From NCBI GenBank assembly GCA_017307735.1, contig JAFKGR010000008.1:1-64000 (forward strand): 64,000 nt of DNA, in the 5' to 3' direction. The notes beneath the pieces were generated by a model that did no database searches, was not told the origin of the DNA, and saw only the letters and a list, made by a program, of their open reading frames with translations. The first letter of the stretch is position 1, and each line of letters begins with the position of its first letter. Below, in pieces: positions 40,014 to 47,609 of this stretch. Position numbers and translations under genes: made by a program. The stretch is from Chitinophagaceae bacterium (GTDB taxonomy: Bacteria; Bacteroidota; Bacteroidia; Chitinophagales; Chitinophagaceae).

Positions 40014-40112
40014 TCATGGCAAATGCGAGTCCGTACCAAACCCATGAGCCATAAATCTTTTGATTTCTACCTTCAAATCGTCATCCCCTACCATTACTCT
40101 CACCTGCTTCAT
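40014..40112 (-). CDS. Very small ORF in the phage-remnant region
   Basis: A 32-codon frame (MKQVRVMVGDDDLKVEIKRF...) whose ATG overlaps the stop of the upstream 72-codon gene as ATGA. The overlap argues for translational coupling and hence a real gene, perhaps now truncated. No family is recognised. Confidence 0.4.
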   Translation of the reverse strand: MKQVRVMVGDDDLKVEIKRFMAHGFGTDSHLP

Positions 40113-40327
40113 TCGTAATTACTGTCATTTGAGGCTGTGCGATAATTAAAAAATGCCCCTGCAACTTTCAGTTCCTCTTCACTAAATTTCCAGGGCAGCT
40201 CTTCTTCACCATGGTTTTCTACTAGCTTTTTCCCGCGATCCACCATTGCAGACACTTCCTCTATAGTCAATCCTTTAAACTTGTCCCCCCTTTTTTTTAA
40301 CCTTTCATAAACCTTTTCAGAAATCAT
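40109..40327 (-). CDS. Small helical protein, phage-remnant region
   Basis: A 72-residue, highly charged helical protein (SEKVYERLKKRGDKFKG, then EEVSAMVDRGKKLVENHGEEELPWKFSEEELKVAG). No family is recognised. Its start overlaps the stop of an upstream truncated gene (ATGA) and its own stop overlaps the start of the next small ORF (ATGA). It is therefore the middle of a coupled three-gene chain, an arrangement usual in phage late operons. Confidence 0.55.
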   Translation of the reverse strand: MISEKVYERLKKRGDKFKGLTIEEVSAMVDRGKKLVENHGEEELPWKFSEEELKVAGAFFNYRTASNDSNYE

Positions 40328-40458
40328 AGTTTGTATTTTTTGATGGTAGCTTTTACAAACTTCGTGTATTTATCAGCTTTCCCCAACACAGCCTTAGTGC
40401 TGACTTTGGCCCAAAATTCATTCGCGTTTGCCGTTGCATATTTTCCATATGATGCGGC
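40324..40458 (-). pseudogene. C-terminal fragment of a phage protein, cut near a solitary repeat
   Basis: 44 residues (AASYGKYATANANEFWAKVSTK...YTKFVKATIKKYKL) open up to a TAA at 40459-40461. The EFWAKV and terminal helix resemble the end of a metallopeptidase-like or toxin-type domain carried at the C-terminus of some Mu-like gpF head proteins, but this is uncertain. The 5' part is missing, and the open stretch begins about 23 bases from the hairpin repeat at 40481. Confidence 0.4.
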
Positions 40459-40480
40459 TTATCCTGCAGTCTTTTCTTGT

Positions 40481-40533
40481 GATGTGAAAAAAACTAAGCT
40501 ATAGAAATCCGATGCGGCGGAGCGATTCACAAC
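40481..40533 (-). repeat. Solitary hairpin-variant CRISPR repeat 1
   Basis: A 53-base element with GATGTGAAAA...CTAAGCTATAG on the left and GCGATTCACAAC on the right. The centre TCCGATGCGGCGGA forms a short hairpin. It is the most diverged of the three solitary copies and has the same orientation as the array. No partner repeat lies at spacer distance. Confidence 0.8.
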
Positions 40534-40706
40534 GAAAGTGGTATGAACATTCAGGGTAATAATAAGGCTGAAAGACAAAGAAGATAAAGGGCAGCAGATA
40601 TTTTCGCAAACGAATTTTAAGAAATGTTTTTTTTGATGCCGGAATTTAAAAATATTGAAGATGTTCGTTATCAATACTATTATCAAAATGTATCATTCGC
40701 AAAAAA
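40534..40706. other. Short gap with a possible -7 box
   Basis: 173 bases with no gene. A TATTTTCG at about 40591 resembles a Bacteroidota -7 box and could serve the downstream 85-codon gene. A -33 element was not identified. Confidence 0.3.
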
Positions 40707-40964
40707 ATGTCCGATCTGCACAATCTCCAGGGATATTGGGACGTGACACGTTATCAGGGAACCTATAGCTATGATAAATTGGGTAAAATGATTTCAAAAA
40801 TAAATATTCAGGCAAACGGACTGGTTATATTGATGAATGAAAATATTGATCTTAAAATATTGGAAAATGATTATATCCGGGTTCTTAAAAATAAAAATAA
40901 GAAAGCTGATGAAATTGTGGTTATTTATCCTAATGGTAAGGTCTATAACCTAAAACAGTCTTAA
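40707..40964 (+). CDS. Small hypothetical protein
   Basis: An 85-residue soluble protein (MSDLHNLQGYWDVTRYQGTYSYDKLGKMISKINIQ...) with alternating strand-like segments and a lysine-rich turn (KNKNKKADEIV). It resembles small beta-rich lipocalin-like or phage accessory proteins, but no family is recognised. It is the only intact plus-strand gene before the gpG fragment, so it may be a moron carried by the same phage piece. Confidence 0.5.
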   Translation: MSDLHNLQGYWDVTRYQGTYSYDKLGKMISKINIQANGLVILMNENIDLKILENDYIRVLKNKNKKADEIVVIYPNGKVYNLKQS

Positions 40965-41039
40965 CTGTCGTTAAAACTGCATCAGGAAGTGCGACCCGCG
41001 AGCCGCTCAATTGAGTTATAAATATACAACTTTTATCAA

Positions 41040-41210
41040 ATGAATCAAGAAACTTATCCGCTTCACCAGGCACAAAAGACCATCATGTCGGCCATTGCCA
41101 TTGCACCTAAAATTCTTTCCGAAGAGGGATTGAGTATCTTTCTTGACGGCTTCAAACAGCAGGGATGGCTGGGTGCCGGTGGCATGGAAAGGTGGCCCGC
41201 CCGGAAACCT
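41040..41210 (+). pseudogene. N-terminal fragment of a gpG-like virion morphogenesis gene
   Basis: About 57 residues (MNQETYPLHQAQKTIM...ILSEEGLSIFLDGFKQQGWLG...WPARKP) match the start of phage Mu gpG-like virion morphogenesis proteins, where a helix and FKxxGW precede W-x-x-R. After ARKP at about 41210 the reading becomes the complement of another gpG fragment running the other way. The junction is therefore a tail-to-tail fusion of two truncated homologues. Confidence 0.55.
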
Positions 41211-41499
41211 TCATTGTGTACTCGTGCGTATGGTACATCCGTGGCCCCATTCAACTTCTATCCGGCGTTTGCGATTTGATGCGGATGCTGTCTTTAAGCG
41301 CATGGCTTTTGAATAGAATTTTGTGTAGTTCCTGGCCTTTTCTTTTGGGCCATGCCATGAAGCCGGAATCGGTGAAGCCTTCTTTGTCAAAACTGCCTTT
41401 GAAAAATGCCTGTGCTTCCGTAGCTATTTCCGGCGCCAGATTGTTGAGCAATTGGGCGGCCATAGCGTTAAAATCGGGCATGGGAAAGTTATCGGGCAT
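41209..41499 (-). pseudogene. gpG-like virion morphogenesis fragment, frameshifted and truncated
   Basis: From ATG 41499: an N-terminal helix (NAMAAQLLNNLAPEIATEA), then FFKGSFDKEGFTDSGFMAWPKRKG and ALKDSIRIKSQTPDR, the order of gpG-like proteins. A one-base frameshift near 41256 puts the continuation (NGATDVPYARVHNEG) in another frame, and the homology ends at about 41209. The family's YARVHNEG motif is clear. Its start overlaps the stop of a minus-strand membrane-protein ORF as TAATG. Confidence 0.65.
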
Positions 41500-41819
41500 T
41501 ATACTTTTTTGTTTTGCCTGGCGTTAATAATGTGTCTTATATCATAAGCCCATGCTGTTAAAACCATCCAGATGAGTATGATTATCGCGACCCTGGTAGG
41601 AGCTATTGGCACCTTTGTAGGGTCAATAGCCGCATTCAGGTACGAGAGGTACATAGCGGCAAAGACACCCAAAGCTGTAAGCATTAACGCGGGTACGAAA
41701 AAATACATCTTCTTTATTATCCGATACCTACTTCCGGCAGGTAACTTAATGTTTTTGTATATCACCTTTTCTGAGGTTACCGTCCGGCTGGTTTTTTTGA
41801 TTTCGTTTCTGTTTTGCAT
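41499..41819 (-). CDS. Putative membrane protein between gpF and gpG (one of two overlapping candidates)
   Basis: 106 residues from ATG 41819 (MQNRNEIKKTSRTVTSE...) with two hydrophobic helices (YFFVPALMLTALGVFAAMYL and VAIIILIWMVLTAWAY) and a basic tail. Its TAA overlaps the gpG ATG (TAATG), which suggests coupling within the portal-gpF-gpG operon. It lies antisense to another equally plausible membrane ORF on the plus strand, and probably only one of them is real. Confidence 0.4.
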   Translation of the reverse strand: MQNRNEIKKTSRTVTSEKVIYKNIKLPAGSRYRIIKKMYFFVPALMLTALGVFAAMYLSYLNAAIDPTKVPIAPTRVAIIILIWMVLTAWAYDIRHIINARQNKKV

Positions 41820-41997
41820 ATTGGTATTTAATTTATGTGATGATATGATTGTGCGGTTTGTGATGAAAAAACACCATGCCAACAGTGAGGCTATACAAAA
41901 GACCCTTAACCTGCTTCATCAAACCGTGGAACTGGGCACGCTCAATACCAATTTCATCCAAAAGCTGAAAGATGAAATTGATAAAAGAGACGATTAG
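41572..41997 (+). CDS. Putative membrane protein antisense to the phage operon (second candidate)
   Basis: 141 residues with about three hydrophobic segments (MIIATLVGAIGTFVGSI, then YLLPAGNLMFLYITF and VRLVFLISFLFCILVF) and a soluble coiled C-terminus (SEAIQKTLNLLHQTVELGTLN...KLKDEIDKRDD). The other phage module also has a membrane protein antisense to its gpF/gpG genes (46291-46692), which favours this strand. It overlaps the minus-strand candidate at 41499-41819. An accessory (moron) role is a guess from position. Confidence 0.45.
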   Translation: MSMIIATLVGAIGTFVGSIAAFRYERYIAAKTPKAVSINAGTKKYIFFIIRYLLPAGNLMFLYITFSEVTVRLVFLISFLFCILVFNLCDDMIVRFVMKKHHANSEAIQKTLNLLHQTVELGTLNTNFIQKLKDEIDKRDD

Positions 41998-42101
41998 TGT
42001 TTTCAATTATTAAAAATTGTTTTATATTTGTGTTGATAGTTCGCGCCTGTAGCAATACAGTTTACAAGAACGATTCATTATGCAGCTTTCGGGCTGCATT
42101 C

Positions 42102-43325
42102 TTATTTTACAAAGTCCTCCCGTGTCCAATGCTTTGCTTTCCCATCTTTTGAAATGATAATTATTTCTTTGATTACCGGATAATGGCCTTCATCTTTCAA
42201 ACTATTTTTTAATTTCTTGATGTAAAGGCTTTCTTCCCGGGGCCAGTTTCCCATATCAAACACTACGATTTCACAACCTTGTTTTTGACTTTTTCTTAAA
42301 AGATTGTATTGTTTCATTCCTTCCGGGCTTTTCCTGTCGGCAATTTTGCCGTTAATCAGGTACTCCGGATTCGGTACATTGCGTATTATTTCACCATCAA
42401 GATGTGGCCTTATTTTAACGGCAAAATCTAATTGGTCTGCTATTATTATTGCGTTTTTGAGGTTTTTGTTCAAGTCTTTTTCATCTGCATAAATACTCAC
42501 CCTTACCTTATTTCCTTTCGGCGTTTTTACAGTATTAAAGCCTCCTTCCAATTTACTGAGTTCAAAACGTTTTCTCCAATCGGGGCTTTCTTTGGCCAGG
42601 GCAAAGAAGCGATGACCTGATTTGCTATCTTCGTTAAATACCTGGCCTGTTTTGCCCACATTCATTCTAAATTCAGGTCGTACATCTTTGTCGGTGATTT
42701 TAGGCATGTTTTCATCGGTGGTGGCATCTTCGGCAGTTTGGACGGTAAAACACCTACAATTCCATCCATTTGGCGGATAATAATTGTTCCAGAATTCATC
42801 ATCAACCGGTTTGACAATGTTGTTTAAGGTTTGATGTTCATCCCTTACACGGTCATCTTCCTGAGTTTTGTATTTCAGGTTGGGATATAAGGCCTTATTA
42901 GCCTGGATGTCCTGCCAGAACTGGGCAGTTTGTCCGCTTTGCTTTGCCGTGCGGTATTCGGTTTGCAGCCAAGTTTTGTTGTACTTTATGCCCAGACTGT
43001 CCAACTTTGTTTTGAATTCATCAAACGGTAACAAATTGCCATTTTTGTCATAAAGCTGTTGGTTGATTTCAAGTTGCATGGATGCGTCTTTGGCAGCCGA
43101 AAACTTGTACAGGTTTTGCTGCATACGAAGTACACTCTGATCGGGTAGTTCATTTTCTGCAGTACCGCCCCATCCTTGCTGCATCCCCTTATTCAGTTCT
43201 TCATAAGTCTGGGCTATGTGTGCATCTGAGAGTTCACCAGGCTTTATTTTGCCTTCCCAGGTCTCGCGAAGTATTTGTTCAAAAACCTTTTGCCAGGCAC
43301 CCATATCCACGGCAGCCTCTGGCAA
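42102..43325 (-). CDS. Mu gpF-like minor head protein with a CdiA-type toxin-like C-terminus
   Basis: A 407-residue phage head morphogenesis protein. The Mu-F core is in the middle (KYKTQEDDRVRDEHQTLN, DDEFWNNYYPPNGWNCRCF, about residues 150-195). The C-terminal ~150 residues (VSIYADEKDLNKNL..., NPEYLINGKIADRKSPEG, VVFDMGNW) resemble CdiA C-terminal tRNase-like domains. Such toxin domains are known at the ends of gpF proteins in Mu-like phages of Bacteroidota. The gene order portal, gpF, gpG on the minus strand is that of phage Mu. Confidence 0.75.
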   Translation of the reverse strand: MPEAAVDMGAWQKVFEQILRETWEGKIKPGELSDAHIAQTYEELNKGMQQGWGGTAENELPDQSVLRMQQNLYKFSAAKDASMQLEINQQLYDKNGNLLPFDEFKTKLDSLGIKYNKTWLQTEYRTAKQSGQTAQFWQDIQANKALYPNLKYKTQEDDRVRDEHQTLNNIVKPVDDEFWNNYYPPNGWNCRCFTVQTAEDATTDENMPKITDKDVRPEFRMNVGKTGQVFNEDSKSGHRFFALAKESPDWRKRFELSKLEGGFNTVKTPKGNKVRVSIYADEKDLNKNLKNAIIIADQLDFAVKIRPHLDGEIIRNVPNPEYLINGKIADRKSPEGMKQYNLLRKSQKQGCEIVVFDMGNWPREESLYIKKLKNSLKDEGHYPVIKEIIIISKDGKAKHWTREDFVK

Positions 43326-43396
43326 GGCATGATTATGATTGCATACATTGTCGTAAAAGGTTTCCAGATGCCGGAGCAGAGCTGTTATTCTGCGAT

Positions 43397-43436
43397 GAGG
43401 CGCACTGCCTTTAAGGGGCGTGCGGCGGTACGCCTC
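43397..43436. repeat. GC-rich imperfect palindrome between portal and gpF genes
   Basis: GAGGCGCACTGCC at 43397-43409 pairs with GGCGGTACGCCTC at 43424-43436, with one mismatch and one G-U pair. It ends on the portal gene stop codon. The GC content stands out from the surrounding AT-rich sequence. Confidence 0.65.
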
Positions 43437-43927
43437 TACTGTTTTTTTGCGTCCTGACCCCCGGCAGGTAAAACAGGTTGTGTTTGTTTAATACCGAGGA
43501 TGGGAATGCCTGTGATTCGTTCCACATACTCCGGGTCTATGTCAAAACGATTACCCAGGACATTGACCGCATCAATGATTTCCTTCATTCCCAGGCTTTC
43601 GGTATTATCCCATTCAAAGTAATGATTTTCCAATGATTTATACACCGGTGAAAGAGCTATTAAACGCGGTTTAATCTGCGTGTTGAAAACATACTTGAAA
43701 AAGAGTTTATCCGATTCAAAACGGTCTTTTGCCAGCCGGTACTGAATTTCGGAACTGCCCACGAAACTTTTTTCATCGGTAAGTCCGGCGCCGCCGAGTA
43801 TTCTTTTACTCATTTCATCATTGGCGCGTGTTATCATGGTTTCAAACGGGATGGCGGCTGCGTGATCCACCTTGCCTATTTCTATCTTTTCACCACCACG
43901 GCCTATGATGGAGTAGGATGGCGGTAT
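43436..43927 (-). pseudogene. C-terminal part of a DUF935 (Mu gp29-like) portal protein
   Basis: About 163 residues, open from 43927. GRGGEKIEIGKVDHAAAIPFETMITRANDEMSKRILGG, SSEIQYRLAKDRFESD and FNTQIKPRLI match the C-terminal third of DUF935 portal proteins. A complete gene would be ~450-520 codons, so the 5' two thirds are missing. Upstream of 43927 another frame (ILYGKQVFEFADEGYIDTAI) may be further portal sequence after a frameshift. Confidence 0.7.
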
Positions 43928-43971
43928 CTATGTATCCCTCATCAGCAAACTCAAAGACCTGCTTACCGTAA

Positions 43972-44229
43972 AGAATCAAGCCTAAAAAAACTTTAGACGC
44001 CTGGGAATTATTAGATGATCAAAGCGGTAACGATCCGCAGGCGGCAAGTAAATGGAATGCGTTGCTGCGAAAAGAATATTATATAAATTCTGACGAATTA
44101 AGCGATGATGACTGGTGCAGGTTGGTGAAGGAACAATTATATCTGAGAAAAGCTGGGGGCGAACGGTTCAAGAATAATCTGAAAGAAGTGCTTTATGAAC
44201 TCGCATCCAGGATTTACGGAAACAATTAA
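43972..44229 (+). pseudogene. 5'-truncated phage-type small protein
   Basis: 85 codons open from just after a stop at 43969 to TAA 44229: KKTLDAWELLDDQSGND..., KWNALLRKEYYINSDELSDDDWCRLVKEQLYLRKAG, NNLKEVLYELASRIYGNN. There is no start codon, so the 5' end is lost. It looks like a small helical protein of Mu-like phages, but the family is not certain. It lies back to back with the truncated portal gene. Confidence 0.5.
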
Positions 44230-44438
44230 TGTTTTTTATAAAGAATCTTTCTGAGAAAATCAGGCATTCGTACATCATCCAATGTAGTTGCAAAAATACC
44301 GGTGATAAAAAATATAGTGAAAAAAGCAACAAAGAGAAAATTGAGTACAAGCATAGGATGCAGAACAATATAAATGGTTCCGAAAAAAATGCCTGCATAA
44401 ACGGCAAGTGTAAATATGAGCCATAATAAACGCTTCAT
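44226..44438 (-). CDS. Small membrane protein, paralogue of 48040-48249
   Basis: 70 residues with two hydrophobic helices (LWLIFTLAVYAGIFFGTIYIVL and LVLNFLFVAFFTIFFITGIFA) and a basic tail (FLRKILYKKH). It aligns along its whole length with the 69-residue protein at 48040-48249: both start M-[KR]-R-x-LWLI and end LRK/RR...KH. The pair flanks the remnant region. Function is unknown. Confidence 0.65.
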   Translation of the reverse strand: MKRLLWLIFTLAVYAGIFFGTIYIVLHPMLVLNFLFVAFFTIFFITGIFATTLDDVRMPDFLRKILYKKH

Positions 44439-44509
44439 GTCATAAAGATAAACGAAGAAATGGTAGAAACAAACTGGATGTTGAATTTAATTGACCGGTA
44501 ACCGGGCTG

Positions 44510-44930
44510 ATGAAAGTGGTTACCCCACAAACGGCAGATGCTGCCAAAGCAGTGCAACAGCTTCAGGATCGGGTTCAATTTTCATCTGTTGATACAAAAG
44601 TGGCAATAGATGGAGTAATTGCTCACAGAAAGTAGGTTGAAAAGAGATAAAAGATCAGGAAGATGCCGTGAAAATTTACAGAAAACACTGGATAATGCTA
44701 CGCCTGGTAGGTCGTGGTTGAAAGCAAGTGCAGAGGTGGAGAAAGGCCAGAAAATGTTGGACGGGTGCGATCAGGAATTAAAAGAAAGCAAAGAAGATAT
44801 TGCCGAGCTGACGAAACAGGCAGGCGACATGGGTAAAGCAAGCAGTGAATCGTTAATAGTTTTATTGTTTAAAGTCAATCAGTTTTGGAATATCTCAATC
44901 GACTATCATCAAAACTGGATTTTGTTGTAA
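44510..44930 (+). pseudogene. Possible tape-measure-protein fragments
   Basis: Two short plus-strand stretches: 41 codons at 44510-44635 (ending DGVIAHRK), and a frame running to 44930 with NLQKTLDNATPGRSWLKASAEVEKGQKML and ELKESKEDIAELTKQAGDMG. The coiled-coil character and repeated heptads resemble the N-terminus of phage tape-measure proteins. No complete gene can be built. Identification is tentative. Confidence 0.3.
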
Positions 44931-46177
44931 GCATTGAACAAACCAGAGATAATATACAGTGGATTTGTGATGTGAAAGAACTAAGCTATAACAATCCGCC
45001 GCATCGGGGCGATTCACAACAAGGTCTTATCACTTCCACCAATAAGATTTTGCAACAAGCCATCAAAAGCAGCATCACACAGGAAATGCCTGCCGTAATG
45101 CGCGATGCATTGCAGAAAAATGTCTTTTTCTTTTCCGGCATGAAAACCCATGCGGAAATGCGCGAAGCCTCCGCGCTGCTCACGGATGATGATGGCAACC
45201 TGAAACCGCTATCAAAATTCATTGATGATGTAAAAACGATCAATGATACCTACAACGACAATTATCTGAGAGCTGAAAGAAATTTCGCTGTCAGAAGTAG
45301 TCAGGCGGCCGACAAATGGCAAAAGTTTGAACAGGGTAAAGACCGTTACGATCTCAGATACATGACAATGATGGATGATCGTGTAAGGCCCGAGCATCAG
45401 GAGCTTGAAGGTATAACGCTTCCGGTGAGTGATCCGTTCTGGGATAAATATACACCTCCAAACGGTTATAACTGTCGCTGCCAGGTGATACAGGTCAGAA
45501 AGGGAGAATACGATGTAAGTGACAGTGAAGATGCGATGACAAGAGGCAATAAAGCAACTACCGTAATTGGTAAAGACGGTAAAAACAAGGCTGCGATATT
45601 CCGTTTCAATCCCGGAAAGGAAATGAAGGTGATGCCGCCGGATCATCCATATACCTCAGGCAGTTGCGGCGACTTGCACGCTGTTTGGCAAACACTCTCC
45701 GTAATGCAAAAGATTCAGCTTGCGGGTCAGGCTGACAAATGCAGAGCAAAGAAAGTGGTGGAGGAGATGGTAACCAATAAAAGTGCAGTTGCCAAAAAAC
45801 GCCAATCATTCATTAATGAAATGGAGCCACTGCTTGATAAAAGTATTACCCGTTATGTGGGTAGTGATAAACATATAAGAATTGGTTTTAGCAAAAAAGG
45901 AAATCACCACATCGCCGATGACATACTGAGCGGTATTAATAACACCACAAAAAAAGAACTGTCCACATTAAACGAACGGCTTAAAAAAGCGGAATACATC
46001 CGGTCATCAGAACTGTATAAAAAAAGGAAAGATGACATTCAACGCTTCTATTATTTTAAGGATAAGAATAAAGACTTTTATTATCATGTGGCAGAAGCTG
46101 CGGAGAAAAGAAGCAATGGAAGGATTAATCTAAAAAGATATTTATATTCAATAAGCAAAGATATGCCTGAAAAATAA
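44885..46177 (+). CDS. Mu gpF-like minor head protein, 5' end replaced at a solitary CRISPR-like repeat
   Basis: The frame is open from 44885 to 46177 (430 codons), but recognisable gpF sequence begins at about 45021, directly after the hairpin repeat at 44969-45020, which reads through in frame. The core is MRDALQKNVFFFSGMKTHAEMREAS, then YLRAERNFAVRSSQ, DDRVRPEHQEL and DPFWDKYTPPNGYNCRCQV. The C-terminal ~110 residues (HIRIGFSKKGNHHIADDIL...) resemble a phage barnase/EndoU/colicin-like nuclease domain (PBECR type). The true N-terminus of gpF, about 200 residues, is absent. Confidence 0.7.
   Translation: MEYLNRLSSKLDFVVSIEQTRDNIQWICDVKELSYNNPPHRGDSQQGLITSTNKILQQAIKSSITQEMPAVMRDALQKNVFFFSGMKTHAEMREASALLTDDDGNLKPLSKFIDDVKTINDTYNDNYLRAERNFAVRSSQAADKWQKFEQGKDRYDLRYMTMMDDRVRPEHQELEGITLPVSDPFWDKYTPPNGYNCRCQVIQVRKGEYDVSDSEDAMTRGNKATTVIGKDGKNKAAIFRFNPGKEMKVMPPDHPYTSGSCGDLHAVWQTLSVMQKIQLAGQADKCRAKKVVEEMVTNKSAVAKKRQSFINEMEPLLDKSITRYVGSDKHIRIGFSKKGNHHIADDILSGINNTTKKELSTLNERLKKAEYIRSSELYKKRKDDIQRFYYFKDKNKDFYYHVAEAAEKRSNGRINLKRYLYSISKDMPEK
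44969..45020 (-). repeat. Solitary hairpin-variant CRISPR repeat 2
   Basis: A 52-base element identical to the CRISPR repeat over the first 26 bases and the last 11. The centre TCCGCCGCATCGGGG replaces TTTCTGAAAG and is only partly palindromic. It lies at the left edge of the gpF homology and is open in frame with it. Confidence 0.88.
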
Positions 46178-46290
46178 AAACAGGCAGCGACAACTTATGC
46201 TTAACGCAAGTTCTGCCATTCCGCCTGTGGTACAAATATACAAACTTTTTAAATAACAAAAAATGAATGCAAACTCAACAAAACCGCAAA

Positions 46291-46692
46291 TTAATAAACC
46301 CGGTGAATTACCAGGCATACCAGCGCCATCAAAAACGACAGGTAAAGCCCCGATTCAACGAATAGCTGCCACTTATTATATTTTGCGAAAACACCTTCAA
46401 AATTTTTGTGCGGGTCGTGCAACATTTCTCTCATTTGCGCCAAAAAATCGCTGTCCATCCTGCGATGTTGCATTAGTACGATGTATAGAAACGCTGCTCC
46501 AAAAAGGATACAGCCCATCAATAACATTAGTGTCAGAAAAAAAGAAAGATTGTTGTGCGCAGATGGAGGCTTTAGAGCAATCAATACAGCGATTAAAGCC
46601 GAGGATAAGGTAATAAAATGTTTAGCAAAATCAATCCGATAACTGAAATATTGCTTTTTCAATTCTGCGTATTGTTTAAACAATTTTTCCAT
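46291..46692 (-). CDS. Membrane protein antisense to the phage module
   Basis: 133 residues: an N-terminal amphipathic stretch (EKLFKQYAELKKQYFSYRIDFAKH), two or three hydrophobic helices (ITLSSALIAVLIAL, FFLTLMLLMGCILFGAAFLYIVL, LYLSFLMALVCLVI) and a cytoplasmic loop (RRMDSDFLAQMREMLHD). It lies on the opposite strand between gpF and gpG, the position of phage accessory genes. No family is recognised. The opposite-strand reading is poor, so this orientation is preferred. Confidence 0.6.
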   Translation of the reverse strand: MEKLFKQYAELKKQYFSYRIDFAKHFITLSSALIAVLIALKPPSAHNNLSFFLTLMLLMGCILFGAAFLYIVLMQHRRMDSDFLAQMREMLHDPHKNFEGVFAKYNKWQLFVESGLYLSFLMALVCLVIHRVY

Positions 46693-46751
46693 GAATTAAT
46701 AACGGCAAAATGCGACATTTCAGTATATACAAACTTTTTAAACAACAAATT

Positions 46752-46931
46752 ATGATAAACTTAATTATGATTCTTGGTTCTTTTATCGGAATTTTTATGC
46801 CTGATCGTATGAAAAATCTATTTAAAAAAATAGATTTTCACCGAAACTATAAAAACCATGCCAAAACACATCCCGAAAGCGTTTTGAAAACTCAAATAGT
46901 CTGTAATGCAATACAGGTAAAGGAAGATTAA
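46752..46931 (+). CDS. Small membrane-anchored protein
   Basis: 59 residues from ATG 46752: a hydrophobic N-terminal helix (INLIMILGSFIGIFM) followed by a basic, hydrophilic tail (KNLFKKIDFHRNYKNHAK...). It could be a small holin-like or anchor protein, but no family is recognised. A start at 46710 would add 14 unlikely residues. It precedes the gpG gene on the same strand. Confidence 0.4.
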   Translation: MINLIMILGSFIGIFMPDRMKNLFKKIDFHRNYKNHAKTHPESVLKTQIVCNAIQVKED

Positions 46932-46938
46932 AAAAATT

Positions 46939-46971
46939 GGTGGGTAGTTTGGTGGGTAGGTAGTGGGTAGG
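46939..46971 (+). repeat. Short GGTGGGTAG tandem-like repeat
   Basis: Imperfect repetition of GGTGGGTAG/TGGGTAGG units just upstream of the gpG gene. A simple-sequence tract, possibly slippage-prone. Confidence 0.6.
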
Positions 46972-47027
46972 TTTGTGTGTGATTTCGTTAATTTTTCATT
47001 CTTCATTTTTAACTCTTAATTTTCATT

Positions 47028-47579
47028 ATGCCTTCTGAAAAACTTCTTCAAAATTGTCTTTCCGACGTTGAAGTAAAAGCAATGGAATTACTTCACGAAA
47101 ACTTCCGGCGCAATGCCTTTTTTGGCACTCCATGGCCAAAGGCTAAGAATCCGGCGCGTTTGGGTAAAAAGCTGTTATATCAGTCCGGCGATATGGCTGA
47201 TGGATATATGAGCAAGATTGAAGGCGATAGCATTCATATCACAAACACTGTAGCCTATGCAGGTGTACACAACGAAGGAGCAGAAATCCCGGTTACCGTC
47301 AACATGAAAAAATACTTCTGGGCTATGTATTATAAAGCTTCTGGCGCAATGACGAAAACAAAATCAGGAAAAATATCGGCAAGCAAAAGAAATGTGATAT
47401 TAAATAATGAGGCGGAATATTGGAAAAGTCTCGCGCTGATGAAAGTGGGTACAAAAATAAAAATACCAGAACGGCGTGTGTTTGGCGAACATCCTCAGAT
47501 GGATGCAGCAATTGAAAAAATCATTGACCGCAACGTTCGCGAATCTGTACAAGAAATGATGAATCAGATTAAACCATAA
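47028..47579 (+). CDS. gpG-like phage virion morphogenesis protein
   Basis: A 183-residue protein of the Mu gpG type. It has an N-terminal helix (KLLQNCLSDVEVKAMELLHENFRRN), then FFGTPWPKAKNPARLGKKLLYQSGDMADGY, a conserved AYAGVHNEGAEIPV and a C-terminal RRVFGEHPQMDAAIEKII, the order seen in complete family members. It acts in head or tail assembly. It is the only intact gpG in the window, and its partner gpF lies upstream at 44885-46177. It ends 30 bases before the solitary repeat at 47610. Confidence 0.75.
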   Translation: MPSEKLLQNCLSDVEVKAMELLHENFRRNAFFGTPWPKAKNPARLGKKLLYQSGDMADGYMSKIEGDSIHITNTVAYAGVHNEGAEIPVTVNMKKYFWAMYYKASGAMTKTKSGKISASKRNVILNNEAEYWKSLALMKVGTKIKIPERRVFGEHPQMDAAIEKIIDRNVRESVQEMMNQIKP

Positions 47580-47609
47580 TTCTTAATTGATATGAAACAC
47601 ATTTTTAGG

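Noticed and set aside
46263..46613. Plus-strand 116-codon open frame
   Set aside because: Composition is unlike a real protein and it is antisense to the convincing membrane protein at 46291-46692.
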